Source: Listeria rocourtiae FSL F6-920
GTDB lineage: Bacteria; Bacillota; Bacilli; Lactobacillales; Listeriaceae
Assembly: GCF_000525975.1 (NCBI RefSeq)
Contig: NZ_AODK01000013.1
Span: forward strand, 58,175-122,174
DNA: 64,000 bases
Direction: 5' to 3'
How positions within the stretch are numbered: position 1 is the first letter of the stretch; every line of letters starts with the position of its first letter. Both the position numbers and the translations under genes were made by a program. The notes under the pieces were generated by a model. That model worked only from the letters and a program-made list of their open reading frames with translations, made no database searches and was not told the DNA's origin. This document shows positions 49,109 through 58,666 of this stretch, piece by piece.

Positions 49109-50394
49109 TTCCTTTATCCTCCTCAAACCGAATTTGGATAGCCCGAGCATGCGCTGTCAAGCCTTCTTTTTCTGCCAACATGACAATGGCATCTTTCTCA
49201 CGTTCCAGTGCAGCTTTTGTGTATGAAATGAACGAGGTCCGCTTGCAAAAATCAGCGACTCCGAGCGGGGAGAAGAAGCGCGCTGTTCCACTTGTTGGCA
49301 ACACATGATTTGGTCCAGCAAAGTAGTCACCAAGCGGTTCTGAGGCATAAGCACCCAAGAAAACCGAGCCAGCATTTTTCACATGGCTCAAATAATCCAT
49401 TGGATTCTCCACCTGTATCTCAAGATGTTCTGGTGCAATCTCATTCATAATATCAAATGCATCTTCTAGAGATTCTGTGACAATTACCTGCCCGAAATTA
49501 GCAATCGAAGCCCGTGCAATATCTTCGCGTGGCAGGCTTTGCAATTGTTTTTCTACTTCGTCCGCCACTGCTTGACCAAACGGTTCACTCGTCGTAATCA
49601 GAATTGCGCGTGCCAGTTTATCATGTTCTGCCTGTGATAATAAATCAGCAGCGACAAAGCGCGGATTTGCTGTCTCATCTGCCACAACAACAACCTCTGA
49701 AGGCCCCGCAATCATGTCAATATCGACAATACCAAATACTTCTCGCTTCGCTAATGCCACAAAAATATTTCCGGGTCCGACAATCTTATCCACTTTTGGA
49801 ACCGACTCCGTGCCAAACGCCAAAGCAGCAATGGCCTGCGCACCACCAATTTGATATATTTCATCAGCACCTGCAATTTTCGCTGCAGCTAAAATATAGG
49901 GATTTAGGCCGTCTTTTCCGGGTGGTGTCACCATAATAATTCGTGGCACCCCCGCAATTTTAGCAGGTAAAATATTCATTAAAACCGAAGAAGGATAGGC
50001 AGCTGTACCGCCAGGAACGTAAATACCGGCCACCTCAAGTGGACGAACGAGCTGACCGCGCATCACGCCTTGCTTTTCTGTATCCACGAACCCAGACTGC
50101 TTCTGTTTTTGATGATAAGATAAAATATTAGCTTTTGCCTGTTCCAATGCCTCAATAAACTCAACTTCAACTCCATCTAGTGCACAATCCAATTTATGTT
50201 GTGGCACCCTAAAGTCCGTCAATCGAATCCCGTCAAACTCCTCTGTTAAGCGAAAAAGCGCCACATCACCATTTACCTTCACATCCGCAAGAATCGCTTT
50301 GACAGCTGACTCTGTTTCGGATTGAGCATCCGAATTTGCCACACTATGTAATTCCCGCAAAATCGCTTTTTTTATTCCCAGAAATAAACCTCAT
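49095..50394 (-). CDS. hisD: Histidinol dehydrogenase (5' frameshift)
   Basis: This enzyme of 432 residues oxidises histidinol to histidine in two NAD-linked steps. Motifs are '[19 protein letters not shown]', quoted from its core [14 protein letters not shown], '[19 protein letters not shown]', '[15 protein letters not shown]' and '[10 protein letters not shown]', with zinc ligands in '[14 protein letters not shown]'. The frame lacks an ATG as read. The T7 run at 50367-50373 taken as six bases joins it to ATG 50394, which overlaps the hisG stop (ATGA) and gives [18 protein letters not shown] infer an over-call. Confidence 0.92.
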
Positions 50395-51029
50395 TTCGCA
50401 ACCTCCTCAAGTGTATTTTCCAACAAATCAATCAACCTAAAAATTTGCGTTTTATTCCGTTTCAGCGATGCTTTATTCACGATGAGTCGAGCCGAAATAT
50501 CATACATCGTATCAAAAATAACTAAACCATTCTCGCGCAACGTTGAGCCAGTTTCTACAATATCAATAATCGCATCTGCTAATCCTAAAATTGGAGCCAT
50601 TTCAACAGAGCCTTCAATTTTGATAATCTCGACATCCTCACCACGTTCGCGAAAATATTTTGTTGCTACTGTCGGATATTTGGTCGCGATAATTTTACGC
50701 TTGTAATCACTTGGATCAAAATTGGGCGTTGATGCTAGGCAGAACTGGCATCGACCAATTTTCAAATCGAGCATCTCGTAATGTTCTTTATCCTGCTCCA
50801 TCAATACGTCTTTTCCGACAATTCCAATATCAGCAACACCATGCTTCACATACGTTGTCACATCTGGTGCTTTTGCCAAAATAAACGAATAGGGAGATTC
50901 TTCACTTTTGAAAATTAGCTTCCGGCTCTTCTCATGCAACATTGTACAGTCCACGCCAGCCTGTTCCAAAAGCACCACCGCAGATTTCTCTAATCTTCCT
51001 TTCGTCAGGGCAATTTGCAATGATTTCAT
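50391..51029 (-). CDS. hisG: ATP phosphoribosyltransferase, short form
   Basis: This 212-residue catalytic subunit starts the pathway by joining ATP and PRPP. It has '[20 protein letters not shown]', '[17 protein letters not shown]', '[14 protein letters not shown]' and the PRPP loop '[18 protein letters not shown]'. The short form lacks the regulatory C-terminal domain and needs HisZ, which is encoded next door with a 4-base overlap. Confidence 0.94.
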   Translation of the reverse strand: MKSLQIALTKGRLEKSAVVLLEQAGVDCTMLHEKSRKLIFKSEESPYSFILAKAPDVTTYVKHGVADIGIVGKDVLMEQDKEHYEMLDLKIGRCQFCLASTPNFDPSDYKRKIIATKYPTVATKYFRERGEDVEIIKIEGSVEMAPILGLADAIIDIVETGSTLRENGLVIFDTMYDISARLIVNKASLKRNKTQIFRLIDLLENTLEEVAK

Positions 51030-52198
51030 CTCAAAACCTCCTCGTCTAGATCAATTTCGCACACAGTATGATTACTTACATCAATCATTTTACTAAACTG
51101 CCACTTCTTTGCAAATGCCACACTCTCCGCCAAATCATCGAAAAAACTGAGCGAACTATTAGGCATTTTGCCAAGTACTTCTTCCGCCAAATGCGTTGTC
51201 TCGAGCGAATAATGAATAAAAGTTTTTGCATCCGTTACATCAAGCTTCAATGTTCGCCTTTTCAGTGATACAATTTCGTCCACGTTGAGCGCTAAGCCAA
51301 CCGCCGGCCAATTATCCTCACCAAATTGCGCCAACAGCGAATCATAACGCCCACCACTCAAAAAATGTACCGCCGACATATCTGCATATCCTCGGAAAAT
51401 CGCGCCAGTATAATAGTGAAGTTCCTGCACCAATCCAATATCTACTGACAAATGCTCTGGTGCGTCTACAACCTGAATAATCGTCTCCATCTGCGCCAAT
51501 GCTTCTAAAATAAGCTCATTTCCCGTTAGCGCGCGCGCCTCCCGAATCGTATCCACCGAACCAAACAGCCGCGGTAAAGCCAAAATAAAATCGTCCATCA
51601 CGCTCGGATGATTTTCCACAAATGCCCGAATCCCAAATAAACTTTTATTTTGCAACACTTGGCGGAAATTCTCTTCATCACTGCCTTGTAAATCCAACGT
51701 TTGAATAATTGCTTGATAAATTGCAGCATGCCCAATCTCAATTTGAAAATCACTAATTCCTAGCTGCTTCAAAACTGCAATCGCGCTCGTAATACACTCA
51801 ATTTCAGCTTTAATAGAAGCAAAGCCAATAATCTCAATCCCAGCTTGTGTCATCTCATTGCGCTCCCCAGCCAGTTCCTCATTCGCACGGAACACTTTTC
51901 CACTATATGAAAGCTTAAGTGGTGGCGTCACACCAGTCGTACTAATAACCCTTCCAATAGGCGATGTCATATCCGGCCGCAGAACGGTCAATCGCCCTTT
52001 TTTATCAAAAAAGCGATATAAATTCACATCGTTAATCGCCGAGAAAACATCGTCAAATTCGATAACTGGCGTCTCGATTCGTTGATACCCACGTGCATGA
52101 AACGACCGATTTACCAAGTGTTCCATATCATAAGCTGTTGCTGCTTCCTTAAAAAGTTTATCTCTGGTTCCGATAGGCAAATTTCGATTCCATTTCAT
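51026..52198 (-). CDS. hisZ: ATP phosphoribosyltransferase regulatory subunit
   Basis: This 390-residue protein is a HisRS paralogue that gives HisG activity and histidine feedback. It keeps the class II motif 2 region '[16 protein letters not shown]' and '[20 protein letters not shown]', but lacks the anticodon-binding domain of true HisRS. Motif 3-like '[17 protein letters not shown]' is present. It heads the his operon, with promoter upstream. No T-box was seen in the leader. Confidence 0.93.
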   Translation of the reverse strand: MKWNRNLPIGTRDKLFKEAATAYDMEHLVNRSFHARGYQRIETPVIEFDDVFSAINDVNLYRFFDKKGRLTVLRPDMTSPIGRVISTTGVTPPLKLSYSGKVFRANEELAGERNEMTQAGIEIIGFASIKAEIECITSAIAVLKQLGISDFQIEIGHAAIYQAIIQTLDLQGSDEENFRQVLQNKSLFGIRAFVENHPSVMDDFILALPRLFGSVDTIREARALTGNELILEALAQMETIIQVVDAPEHLSVDIGLVQELHYYTGAIFRGYADMSAVHFLSGGRYDSLLAQFGEDNWPAVGLALNVDEIVSLKRRTLKLDVTDAKTFIHYSLETTHLAEEVLGKMPNSSLSFFDDLAESVAFAKKWQFSKMIDVSNHTVCEIDLDEEVLR

Positions 52199-52236
52199 AA
52201 TTCTGAGCTCCTTTTCATCAGCTTTATTATATTACC

Positions 52237-52265
52237 ATATTAGCAAGTTAAAGCGTTTTTGTAAA
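52237..52265 (-). promoter_or_regulatory. his operon promoter
   Basis: Leftward, TTTACA (52265-52260), 17 bases and TAATAT (52242-52237) lie 38 bases before the hisZ ATG. The short leader leaves no room for a T-box or attenuator. Confidence 0.65.
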
Positions 52266-52418
52266 TACAAAAGAATATATCTTAGTATATCAATGAATTT
52301 ATAGAATATTCGAGAAATAAGCATTAAAATGGGGCGAGAAATAAAACAGATGGATATCGATATCATGGCATTTTTGAAAGGAGGAATGATACAATGGAGA
52401 AAAAAGGAGCGATGCAAA

Positions 52419-53249
52419 ATGAAAAAATGGGATGGACATACACATACAGAATTCTGCCCCCACGGTTCGGGAGATGGAGTGGAGGCAATGATTGAAAAAG
52501 CGATTACGCTTGGTTTTACCGATTATTCCATTACAGAGCACCCACCGATGCCAGTTGCTTTTGAAGCTGTTATCGCAAATCGGGTGGAAGATATAGCAAC
52601 GGCAGCCATTCGATGGGATCAACTAGATGCTTATTTTCAACATGCGCATGCTATGAAGCGGAAATATAAAGACCAGATTAGAATTCATGTTGGGTTGGAA
52701 GTCGATTTTTTACCGGGGTTTGAAGCTGATACGCGGGCATTGTTAAAGGAGTATGGTTCGCAGATGGATGACGGTGTACTGTCCCTACATTTTATGCCAG
52801 GTGTAGACGGTTGGCGTTTCATTGATTTTTCAGCGGAAGATTTTAAAACGGGAATTTTAGCATATTATAATGATTTTGAGGCAATCCAGAAGGCCTATTA
52901 CGCGTTGATTCGAGAGTCATTATTTGCCGATTTAGGCCCAGCGAAACCGATGCGATTGGGACATATCTCGCTCTGTCAGAAATTCCAGCGTTTTTTCTTA
53001 GAAGAGGAAACCGGTATGGGAAGTGTTGTGCGACAACAGGTATCGGACTTATTGAAAGATGTAAAAGCTAACGGTTATCAATTAGATTGGAACACGGCGG
53101 GACTTTATAAGGAATATTGTGGGGAAACGTACCCGTCACTTGATGTGATACAAGAGGCGCGCAGATTGGGCATTGAATTGGTGTATGGATCAGACGCGCA
53201 TAGTTTAGCAGATGTTGGTCGAGGTTACGACTATTACGAACAAAATTAA
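52419..53249 (+). CDS. hisJ: Histidinol-phosphatase, PHP family
   Basis: This 276-residue metal phosphatase removes phosphate from histidinol phosphate, the step not covered by the hisB product. PHP motifs are 'WDGHTHTEFCPHGSGD', 'DYSITEHPPMP', 'IRIHVGLEVDFLPGFE' and 'LVYGSDAHSLADVGRGYD'. The frame opens at 52329, but ATG 52419 follows AAGGAG and starts the fold. A second ATG at 52394 behind AGGAGG is one frame off and would join only if the A6 run near 52400 were one base shorter. Confidence 0.92.
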   Translation: MKKWDGHTHTEFCPHGSGDGVEAMIEKAITLGFTDYSITEHPPMPVAFEAVIANRVEDIATAAIRWDQLDAYFQHAHAMKRKYKDQIRIHVGLEVDFLPGFEADTRALLKEYGSQMDDGVLSLHFMPGVDGWRFIDFSAEDFKTGILAYYNDFEAIQKAYYALIRESLFADLGPAKPMRLGHISLCQKFQRFFLEEETGMGSVVRQQVSDLLKDVKANGYQLDWNTAGLYKEYCGETYPSLDVIQEARRLGIELVYGSDAHSLADVGRGYDYYEQN

Positions 53250-53395
53250 AGAGGCCAAGACAAAACTCATTTTCATGCAAAATAAGCAAGATATCACAAA
53301 TCCTTTCTTACGTTTTTTCGAGTAGGATGTGAATCTTGCTTAACACAAATCGAGCGCTTGTTGCCGATTTATTTGGGTTATGTCCAAGCCCCTTT
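53250..53395 (-). repeat. Structured intergenic repeat, copy C (lacks one arm)
   Basis: Read leftward it runs GGACATAACCC, AAATCGGCAACAAGCGCTCGATTTGTGTT, then the arm AAGCAAGAT...ATCTTGCTT, and ends GAGTTTTGTCTTGG. It follows copy B almost base for base outside one block: the 80-base hairpin arm between GCGCTCG and ATTTGTG is exactly absent. The closing stem keeps pairing through a G-T wobble. It sits between convergent hisJ and the permease gene. Confidence 0.8.
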
Positions 53396-53396
53396 T

Positions 53397-54692
53397 TTAA
53401 ACAACGAATATGAAATAGCAGATAAACAAAATCATTAAAACATACATAATTGGATGAACTTCTTTGTAGCGTCCTTTGAAGAACATTGTGATTGGATAGA
53501 AAATGAAGCCTAGCGCGATTCCAGAGGCAATTGAAAAACTTAGAACCATCATTAGAATAACCATAAAACAAGGTACAGCGATTTCGAATTTTGACCAATT
53601 AATATGAGCAACGTTACCAATCATTAGGATTCCGACAATGACGAGTGCAGGTGTTGTTACAGCGCTCGTAATGACGCCAAGAAGTGGCGAGAAGAACATT
53701 GATAAGGCAAAACAAATGGCAATAACAATCGCTGTCAATCCAGTCCGACCACCAACAGCAACGCCAGCTGTTGATTCTACATAAGAAGTCGTTGTAGATG
53801 TTCCTAGAACCGAACCTACAATTGTTGCCGAGGAATCAGCAAACAAAGCACGACTGGCACGCGGTATTTTATTATCCTTCATAAATCCTGCCTGGTTTGC
53901 AACAGCCACGAGTGTCCCCGCGGTATCAAAGAAGTCAATGAAGAAAAATGTCAGAATAACAATCAACATCTGTGGCGTGAAAATATCGCCAATGTGGAAA
54001 AGTGCTTGTCCAAACGTAGGTGAGATATCTGGAATTGGCGCTACAATTTGTGTGGGAATATCGATGAGCTGAAAAATCATGCCGACAATAACAGTCGAAG
54101 CCATCCCAATAAAAATCGCGCCATTTATATTTAACGTCATGAGAATAATGGTGATTATGATACCGAAAACTGCCAGTAGTACAGCACTATTATGCAAATC
54201 ACCAAGTGCCACAAGTGTTGCTTTATTCCCAACGATAATCCCAGCATTCTTCAAACCGAGAAACGCGATGAAAAAACCAATTCCAGCACCAACAGCAAAT
54301 TTTAATTCGGTTGGAATTGCGTTAATAATTTTTTCACGAATGCCTGTTACAGTAAGAACGATGAATATACAGCCGGAGACGAAAACGCCAGATAAAGCGG
54401 TTTCCCAAGGAATGCCCCACTGCGCACAAACCGTGTATGCGAAAAAGGAACTAAGCCCGATTCCAGGTGCAAGACCAATTGGGTAGTTCGCGATAAATCC
54501 CATGAGCAGTGAGCCAACGACAGCCGCCAGAGCTGTAGCGACGAATACAGCGTTGATATCCATGCCAGTGGTTGCAAGCGCGGAAGGATTCACAAATAAT
54601 ATGTAAGCCATTGACAAGAACGTCGTTAGTCCCGCCAAAATTTCCGTTTTAATTGTTGTCTTATTTTCTCGCAGTTTAAACAATTTTTCCAT
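53397..54692 (-). CDS. NCS2 family guanine/hypoxanthine permease
   Basis: This 431-residue transporter has about 12-14 helices and belongs to the AzgA/PbuG/PbuO branch: 'TEILAGLTTFLSMAYILFVN' at the start, 'PIGLAPGIGLSSFFAYTVC', 'FFIDFFDTAGTLVAVANQAG' and 'GTSTTTSYVESTAGVAVGGR'. It brings in purine bases with protons. The frame opens at 54728, but ATG 54692 follows GGGAGG. A guanine riboswitch in the leader supports a guanine or hypoxanthine substrate. Confidence 0.93.
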   Translation of the reverse strand: MEKLFKLRENKTTIKTEILAGLTTFLSMAYILFVNPSALATTGMDINAVFVATALAAVVGSLLMGFIANYPIGLAPGIGLSSFFAYTVCAQWGIPWETALSGVFVSGCIFIVLTVTGIREKIINAIPTELKFAVGAGIGFFIAFLGLKNAGIIVGNKATLVALGDLHNSAVLLAVFGIIITIILMTLNINGAIFIGMASTVIVGMIFQLIDIPTQIVAPIPDISPTFGQALFHIGDIFTPQMLIVILTFFFIDFFDTAGTLVAVANQAGFMKDNKIPRASRALFADSSATIVGSVLGTSTTTSYVESTAGVAVGGRTGLTAIVIAICFALSMFFSPLLGVITSAVTTPALVIVGILMIGNVAHINWSKFEIAVPCFMVILMMVLSFSIASGIALGFIFYPITMFFKGRYKEVHPIMYVLMILFICYFIFVV

Positions 54693-54749
54693 AAAAAAAA
54701 AGCCTCCCTGAATTGTGTTGTCGCACATTTTTCAAAGATGAGCCATCGC

Positions 54750-54863
54750 AAAAAAGAACCGATTTCGCCTTAAAACAGAAATCGAGCTATGCTATTGCTC
54801 GTAGTTTAGCTATTTACGGTAGCTGAGTAGAAACGTCCGGGCCATATTCCCCAACATATACGA
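54750..54863 (-). ncRNA. Purine (guanine-type) riboswitch
   Basis: On the minus strand 54863-54799 has TCG-TATAT, P2 GGGGAATATGGCCC, the conserved GTTTCTAC, P3 AGCTA-CCGTAAA-TAGCT, and ACTACGA closing P1. The L3 block CCGTAAA and J2/3 TTTCTAC are the hallmark of purine aptamers. The base that pairs with the ligand in J3/1 is C (A-C-T-A), which means guanine or hypoxanthine, not adenine. A terminator follows (CGATTTC/GAAATCG, then T6, 54785-54750), so the ligand should switch the permease off. Confidence 0.9.
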
Positions 54864-54872
54864 CATCTGTTT

Positions 54873-54901
54873 ATTCTATCGTAGATGGTGACGCTTAGCA
54901 A
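54873..54901 (-). promoter_or_regulatory. Promoter of the riboswitch-permease transcript
   Basis: Leftward, TTGCTA (54901-54896), 17 bases and TAGAAT (54878-54873) stand just before the aptamer. Confidence 0.6.
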
Positions 54902-54966
54902 GAGGGGGATAAATGTTTGTATTTTATCAAATCGACAATCCAAATATATCTTTATTTATATATAAG

Positions 54967-55016
54967 TTTATACTTTTAAATAAATAGGGTATAATAAGGA
55001 TATTAAACGAGCGTTT
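54967..55016 (+). promoter_or_regulatory. GH1 gene promoter and inverted repeat
   Basis: TTTATA (54967-54972), 17 bases and TATAAT (54990-54995) form the promoter. AAACG-AG-CGTTT at 55005-55016 is an inverted repeat over the expected transcription start. It may be the operator of the GntR regulator encoded downstream. Confidence 0.55.
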
Positions 55017-55040
55017 GTTGTTCGTTCTTTGGAGGTAGAA

Positions 55041-56441
55041 ATGATGAAATATGAATTTCCGCAAGATTTTTGGTGGGGCAGTGCAGCTTCAGGTCCGCAA
55101 ACAGAGGGAGCTGCGGATGTAGATGGCAGAAAACCGAGCATTTGGGATCATTGGTATAAGCAGGAACCAAGTAAGTTTTTCAATAATGTGGGCCCGGTGA
55201 ATACATCTAATTTTTATTATCAATATAAAGAGGATATTCAGTTAATGAAGGAAACGGGGCATAATTCGTTCCGGACGTCGATTCAGTGGTCGCGTTTGAT
55301 TCCTGATGGGATTGGTGCTGTGAATCCAAAAGCTGTGGAATTTTATAATAATGTGATTGATGAGATGTTGGCGAATGGCGTGGAGCCATTTATTAATCTG
55401 TATCATTTTGATATGCCAATGTCAATGCAGGAAATCGGTGGTTGGGAAAATCGTGAAGTTGTTAGTGCATATGCTACCTTTGCAAAAACATGTTTTGAGT
55501 TGTTCGGCAATCGAGTGAAGCACTGGTTTACATTTAACGAGCCTATTGTTCCCGTTGAGGCTGGCTATTTGTATAATATGCATTACCCGAATGTTGTTGA
55601 TTTCAAGCGTGCAGCTCAAGTGGCATATCATACGACAGTGGCTCATGCGCTTGCTGTGAAAGAATATCATGCGTTGAAGCAAGGCGGTGAGGTTGGCATT
55701 ATCTTGAATTTGACGCCGTCTTATCCGCGTAGTGATAATCCTGCTGACATTCGTGCAGCTCATATTGCGGATTTGATTTTTAATCGCAGTTTTCTCGATC
55801 CTGTAACAAAAGGGGAGTTTCCTGCTGATTTGGTAGAAATTTTGAAGGAGCACGCTATTTTGCCAACATATACGGAGGAAGATTTGGCGGTTATTAAGGA
55901 TAATATTATTGATATTCTAGGCGTGAATTATTACCAGCCACGCCGTGTGAAAGCCAAGGAATATGCAGCTCACCCGGATGCGCCATTTATGCCAGAGCAC
56001 TTATTTGATAATTATGAAATGCCATATCGCAAAATGAATCCATATCGCGGATGGGAGATTTTTGAGAAGGCGATTTATGATATTGCCATTAATCTGCGCG
56101 ATAATTACGGTAATATTCCGTTCTTTATTTCTGAAAATGGAATGGGCGTTGAGGGGGAAGATCGCTATCGTACGACAGACGGTTATATTGATGACCATTA
56201 CCGAATTGGGTTTATCAAGGAGCATTTGAAATGGTTGCATAAAGCGATGGCAGAAGGGGCGAACTGTAAAGGGTATCATTTGTGGACGTTTATGGATTGC
56301 TGGTCTTGGGCGAATGCTTACAAAAATCGTTATGGTTTGGTTGAGGTGAATTTGGACGAAGATTATAAACGCACGATTAAATCTTCAGGTCGTTGGTATA
56401 AAGCATTATCTGATAATAATGGTTTTGAGGATGCAGAGTAA
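55041..56441 (+). CDS. GH1 family 6-phospho-beta-glucosidase-type enzyme
   Basis: This 466-residue TIM barrel retains both catalytic Glu: acid/base in 'HWFTFNEPIVPVEAGY' and nucleophile in 'FFISENGMGVEGEDRY'. It begins 'FPQDFWWGSAASGPQTEGAA', and 'KGYHLWTFMDCWSWANAYKNRYG' (core quoted) gives the sugar site; Ser/Lys/Tyr near the end ('WSWANAYKNRYGLV') suit a phosphosugar. Tandem ATG codons at 55041 and 55044 follow GGAGGT. The next gene is a GntR regulator 42 bases on. No PTS genes are nearby, so the source of substrate is unclear. Confidence 0.87.
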   Translation: MMKYEFPQDFWWGSAASGPQTEGAADVDGRKPSIWDHWYKQEPSKFFNNVGPVNTSNFYYQYKEDIQLMKETGHNSFRTSIQWSRLIPDGIGAVNPKAVEFYNNVIDEMLANGVEPFINLYHFDMPMSMQEIGGWENREVVSAYATFAKTCFELFGNRVKHWFTFNEPIVPVEAGYLYNMHYPNVVDFKRAAQVAYHTTVAHALAVKEYHALKQGGEVGIILNLTPSYPRSDNPADIRAAHIADLIFNRSFLDPVTKGEFPADLVEILKEHAILPTYTEEDLAVIKDNIIDILGVNYYQPRRVKAKEYAAHPDAPFMPEHLFDNYEMPYRKMNPYRGWEIFEKAIYDIAINLRDNYGNIPFFISENGMGVEGEDRYRTTDGYIDDHYRIGFIKEHLKWLHKAMAEGANCKGYHLWTFMDCWSWANAYKNRYGLVEVNLDEDYKRTIKSSGRWYKALSDNNGFEDAE

Positions 56442-56483
56442 TTTTTATGGTAGAATAGAAAGAAAAAAGAGGTGTTTAGCGTC

Positions 56484-57212
56484 ATGGCAAATAATCAGAC
56501 CAAATATAGTTTTATCGCGGAGGAGTTGAAAAAGCGTATTTTCGCAAAGGAATATCCGCTGGATAAACCGATTCCGGATGAAATGACTCTTGCTAAAGAA
56601 TTTGATTGTAGCCGTATGACGATGAAAAAGGCACTTGAGGTTCTAGTTCTGGAAGGGTTATTGTATCGGAAGCGTGGACATGGGACGTTTATTATTAAGT
56701 CGGCGCTTGATATGGATCGGCTTAATATTCACAGCCAAGAAGTGAACGGTTTTACGAAATTGTTGGAAGGGCGCGATGTAGCCAGTAAAATCGTACAGTT
56801 TCAGGTGACATTTCCAGATAAATATGTAGCGGAACGGTTGAATATAGATTTGGAAACACCGATTTATGATATCGTGAGGGCGAGATTGGTGGACGACGAG
56901 CCTTATGTTTTAGAGCATACGTGCATGCCTGTAGCGCTGATACCGGGTGTGACGCAAGAAGTGTTGGAGCACTCGATTTATACGTATATTCGTGAACAAT
57001 TGAATTTAAAAATTGCTAGTTCCTATAAGCAAATTAGGGCAGATAAGCCAAGCCAGCTTGATTTTGATTACCTAGATTGCTCAGAGACTGATCCGGTGAT
57101 TGAGGTGGAGCAGACGGTTTATTTGAATAATGGGATGGCATTTGAGTATTCGAAATCCCGTCATCGTTATGATAAATTTGTGTTCACAACAGTCAATATT
57201 GCGAGACGATAA
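56484..57212 (+). CDS. GntR family (HutC subfamily) transcriptional regulator
   Basis: This 242-residue repressor-type protein has an N-terminal winged helix ('ELKKRIFAKEYPLDKPIPDE', 'CSRMTMKKALEVLVLEGLLY', 'RKRGHGTFI') and a UTRA ligand domain ('VTFPDKYVAERLNIDLETPI', 'YVLEHTCMPVALIPGV', 'VEQTVYLNNGMAFEYSKSRH'). UTRA domains bind phosphosugars and like small molecules. ATG 56484 follows GAGGTG. It probably controls the GH1 gene before it and itself. Confidence 0.9.
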   Translation: MANNQTKYSFIAEELKKRIFAKEYPLDKPIPDEMTLAKEFDCSRMTMKKALEVLVLEGLLYRKRGHGTFIIKSALDMDRLNIHSQEVNGFTKLLEGRDVASKIVQFQVTFPDKYVAERLNIDLETPIYDIVRARLVDDEPYVLEHTCMPVALIPGVTQEVLEHSIYTYIREQLNLKIASSYKQIRADKPSQLDFDYLDCSETDPVIEVEQTVYLNNGMAFEYSKSRHRYDKFVFTTVNIARR

Positions 57213-57246
57213 AAATAGCTTTGGCCCAAAGGCCAAAGCTATTTTC
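57212..57246 (+). terminator. Bidirectional terminator after the GntR gene
   Basis: AAAATAGCTTTGGCC and GGCCAAAGCTATTTT are perfect 15-base arms around CAAA. The corrected stop of the convergent lipoprotein gene lies within it. Confidence 0.9.
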
Positions 57247-58299
57247 GTTGTGCGCGGATAACATCGATCATCAGGTCGTCGAGTTCTTTTTTTTGTGATG
57301 ATATCGGCTTTATTTGGTGATGTTGGTATCTTTTCGAAATCTAAGAAATCTATCGTAAAGTTGAATTTCAATTTCTGCTGGTCCTTTTGATTGACGTAAT
57401 TAACGCCTGTGACTAGTTTTTTGATACCTTTGTCGGAATCGGGTTGTAAAGTCATTACCGTGTTGAGCTGAATGTCTTTATTTTGAATCAGATTTTTGAA
57501 TCTTTGCTGCATGCCTTTATTATTAACCGTCCAAGTTGCTTTCGCTTGAGATTCTGTGAGGCCAGATATTTCTGCATACAAGCTTATAAAATCGTGATCG
57601 GAATAGAATTCTTCTAACCATGCGTTTGCCAGTTCGGCAAGTTCTTTCTTATTTAATGTTAGTTTTATCGTTTTATTCACTGTCTGATAGTGACTTTTAT
57701 CCAAGTTATTCAGGTGCTTATAAATCAGAAAAGCCGTTTTTCTTTCGATAGCTTGAAGCTGTCCAGCTTGTTCTTCAACCGTTTTTTCATCAATGATTTG
57801 GCCGCTGACATTTTGGATTGTTTGAAGTAAGTCAATATGCTTGCCCTTTAGATCTTCATTTTCAGACCGTACTTTAGAATATACTGAATCAGTTACCAAA
57901 TCCAATAAGTTTGTGACGGGAGCTGTCGTTTGAAAAAAATCATTCGCTGGGATAAAAATTTTCCCTGTACTACCATTTTGGAAGGAGTGTGCTGTTAAAT
58001 CCATAGCTGGTACACCGCCAACATGAACTCCAAACGTGTTATAAGTTAAATCGCGTTCCGTATCTCGCGAGGTCTTAACAGTTAGGTGGCTAGAGGTTAG
58101 AGCTTTTGGATTCAGTAGTTGCAGCTCTTTAAAACCGGATACTTCCACAGGTTGCAGCGTTAGTGCAGTTGTATATTGTTTATTCTTTACAATATTTCGA
58201 AATGATGCCATGAACTCTGATTTCGGCGAACTACAAGCGGTTAAAAAAAATGGCCACCGACAATACAATCAAAGCTAAAGCGATGATGGCTTTCTTCAT
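57239..58299 (-). CDS. Lipoprotein of unknown function (two frameshifts)
   Basis: After correction this is a 352-residue lipoprotein. The start 'MKKAIIALALIVLSVAIFF' joins 'LTACSSPKSEF' when A8 at 58243-58250 is read as seven, giving a clean lipobox L-T-A-C. At the other end, T8 at 57287-57294 read as seven gives 'IITKKELDDLMIDVIRAQRK' and a stop at 57239 in the terminator; uncorrected, the frame runs into the GntR gene. The body is mostly helical and polar, with an internal 'KNLIQNKDIQLNTVMTLQPD' that echoes the early 'KNKQYTTALTLQPVEVSG'. I do not recognise the family. Confidence 0.75.
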
Positions 58300-58666
58300 A
58301 AAAATGTGCCTCCATGAATTCTTGTTGCGTATGATTATTAAGTAGAATCTCGAAAACTCCAGAATTGTTACGTTATCATAACCATAGCATATCGCATTCG
58401 TTTCGACAATCCTTTTTTTTAAACCTTTTTGGGTGTTTTCAGTGTTACGTTTTGGTACACTGATAGAGGCACTACATAGCAGTTTTCTCAAGTATAGTAA
58501 AGTAAGTGATAATATGAACGATGGAAGGAGACACGAGGCTATACAACAAAGCGTGAGGATTTTAAAAAGAATGTATTTCGGATAGTTGTAATTAGATTAG
58601 AATTATACTAAACTAGAACCATACGTACTGAAAAAATAATGCGAAGAAATTAGGAGGTAATTTTTA
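58300..58666. promoter_or_regulatory. suf upstream region with PerR/Fur-like palindrome
   Basis: This 367-base gap holds the lipoprotein gene's leader and the suf promoter. TATACT at 58604-58609 is the best -10. Across it, 58597-58611 reads TTAGAAT-T-ATACTAA, an imperfect 7-1-7 palindrome that fits the PerR/Fur-type box TTATAATNATTATAA at 12 of 14 defined bases. Control by a metal- or peroxide-sensing Fur-family protein is a guess. Confidence 0.45.

Noticed and set aside
52199..52328. T-box or attenuator before hisZ
   Set aside because: The leader after the likely transcription start is only about 30 bases and has no T-box sequence or terminator.
57081..57238. Extension of the lipoprotein gene into the GntR gene
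   Set aside because: It is produced by the extra base at 57287-57294; the corrected frame stops at 57239.
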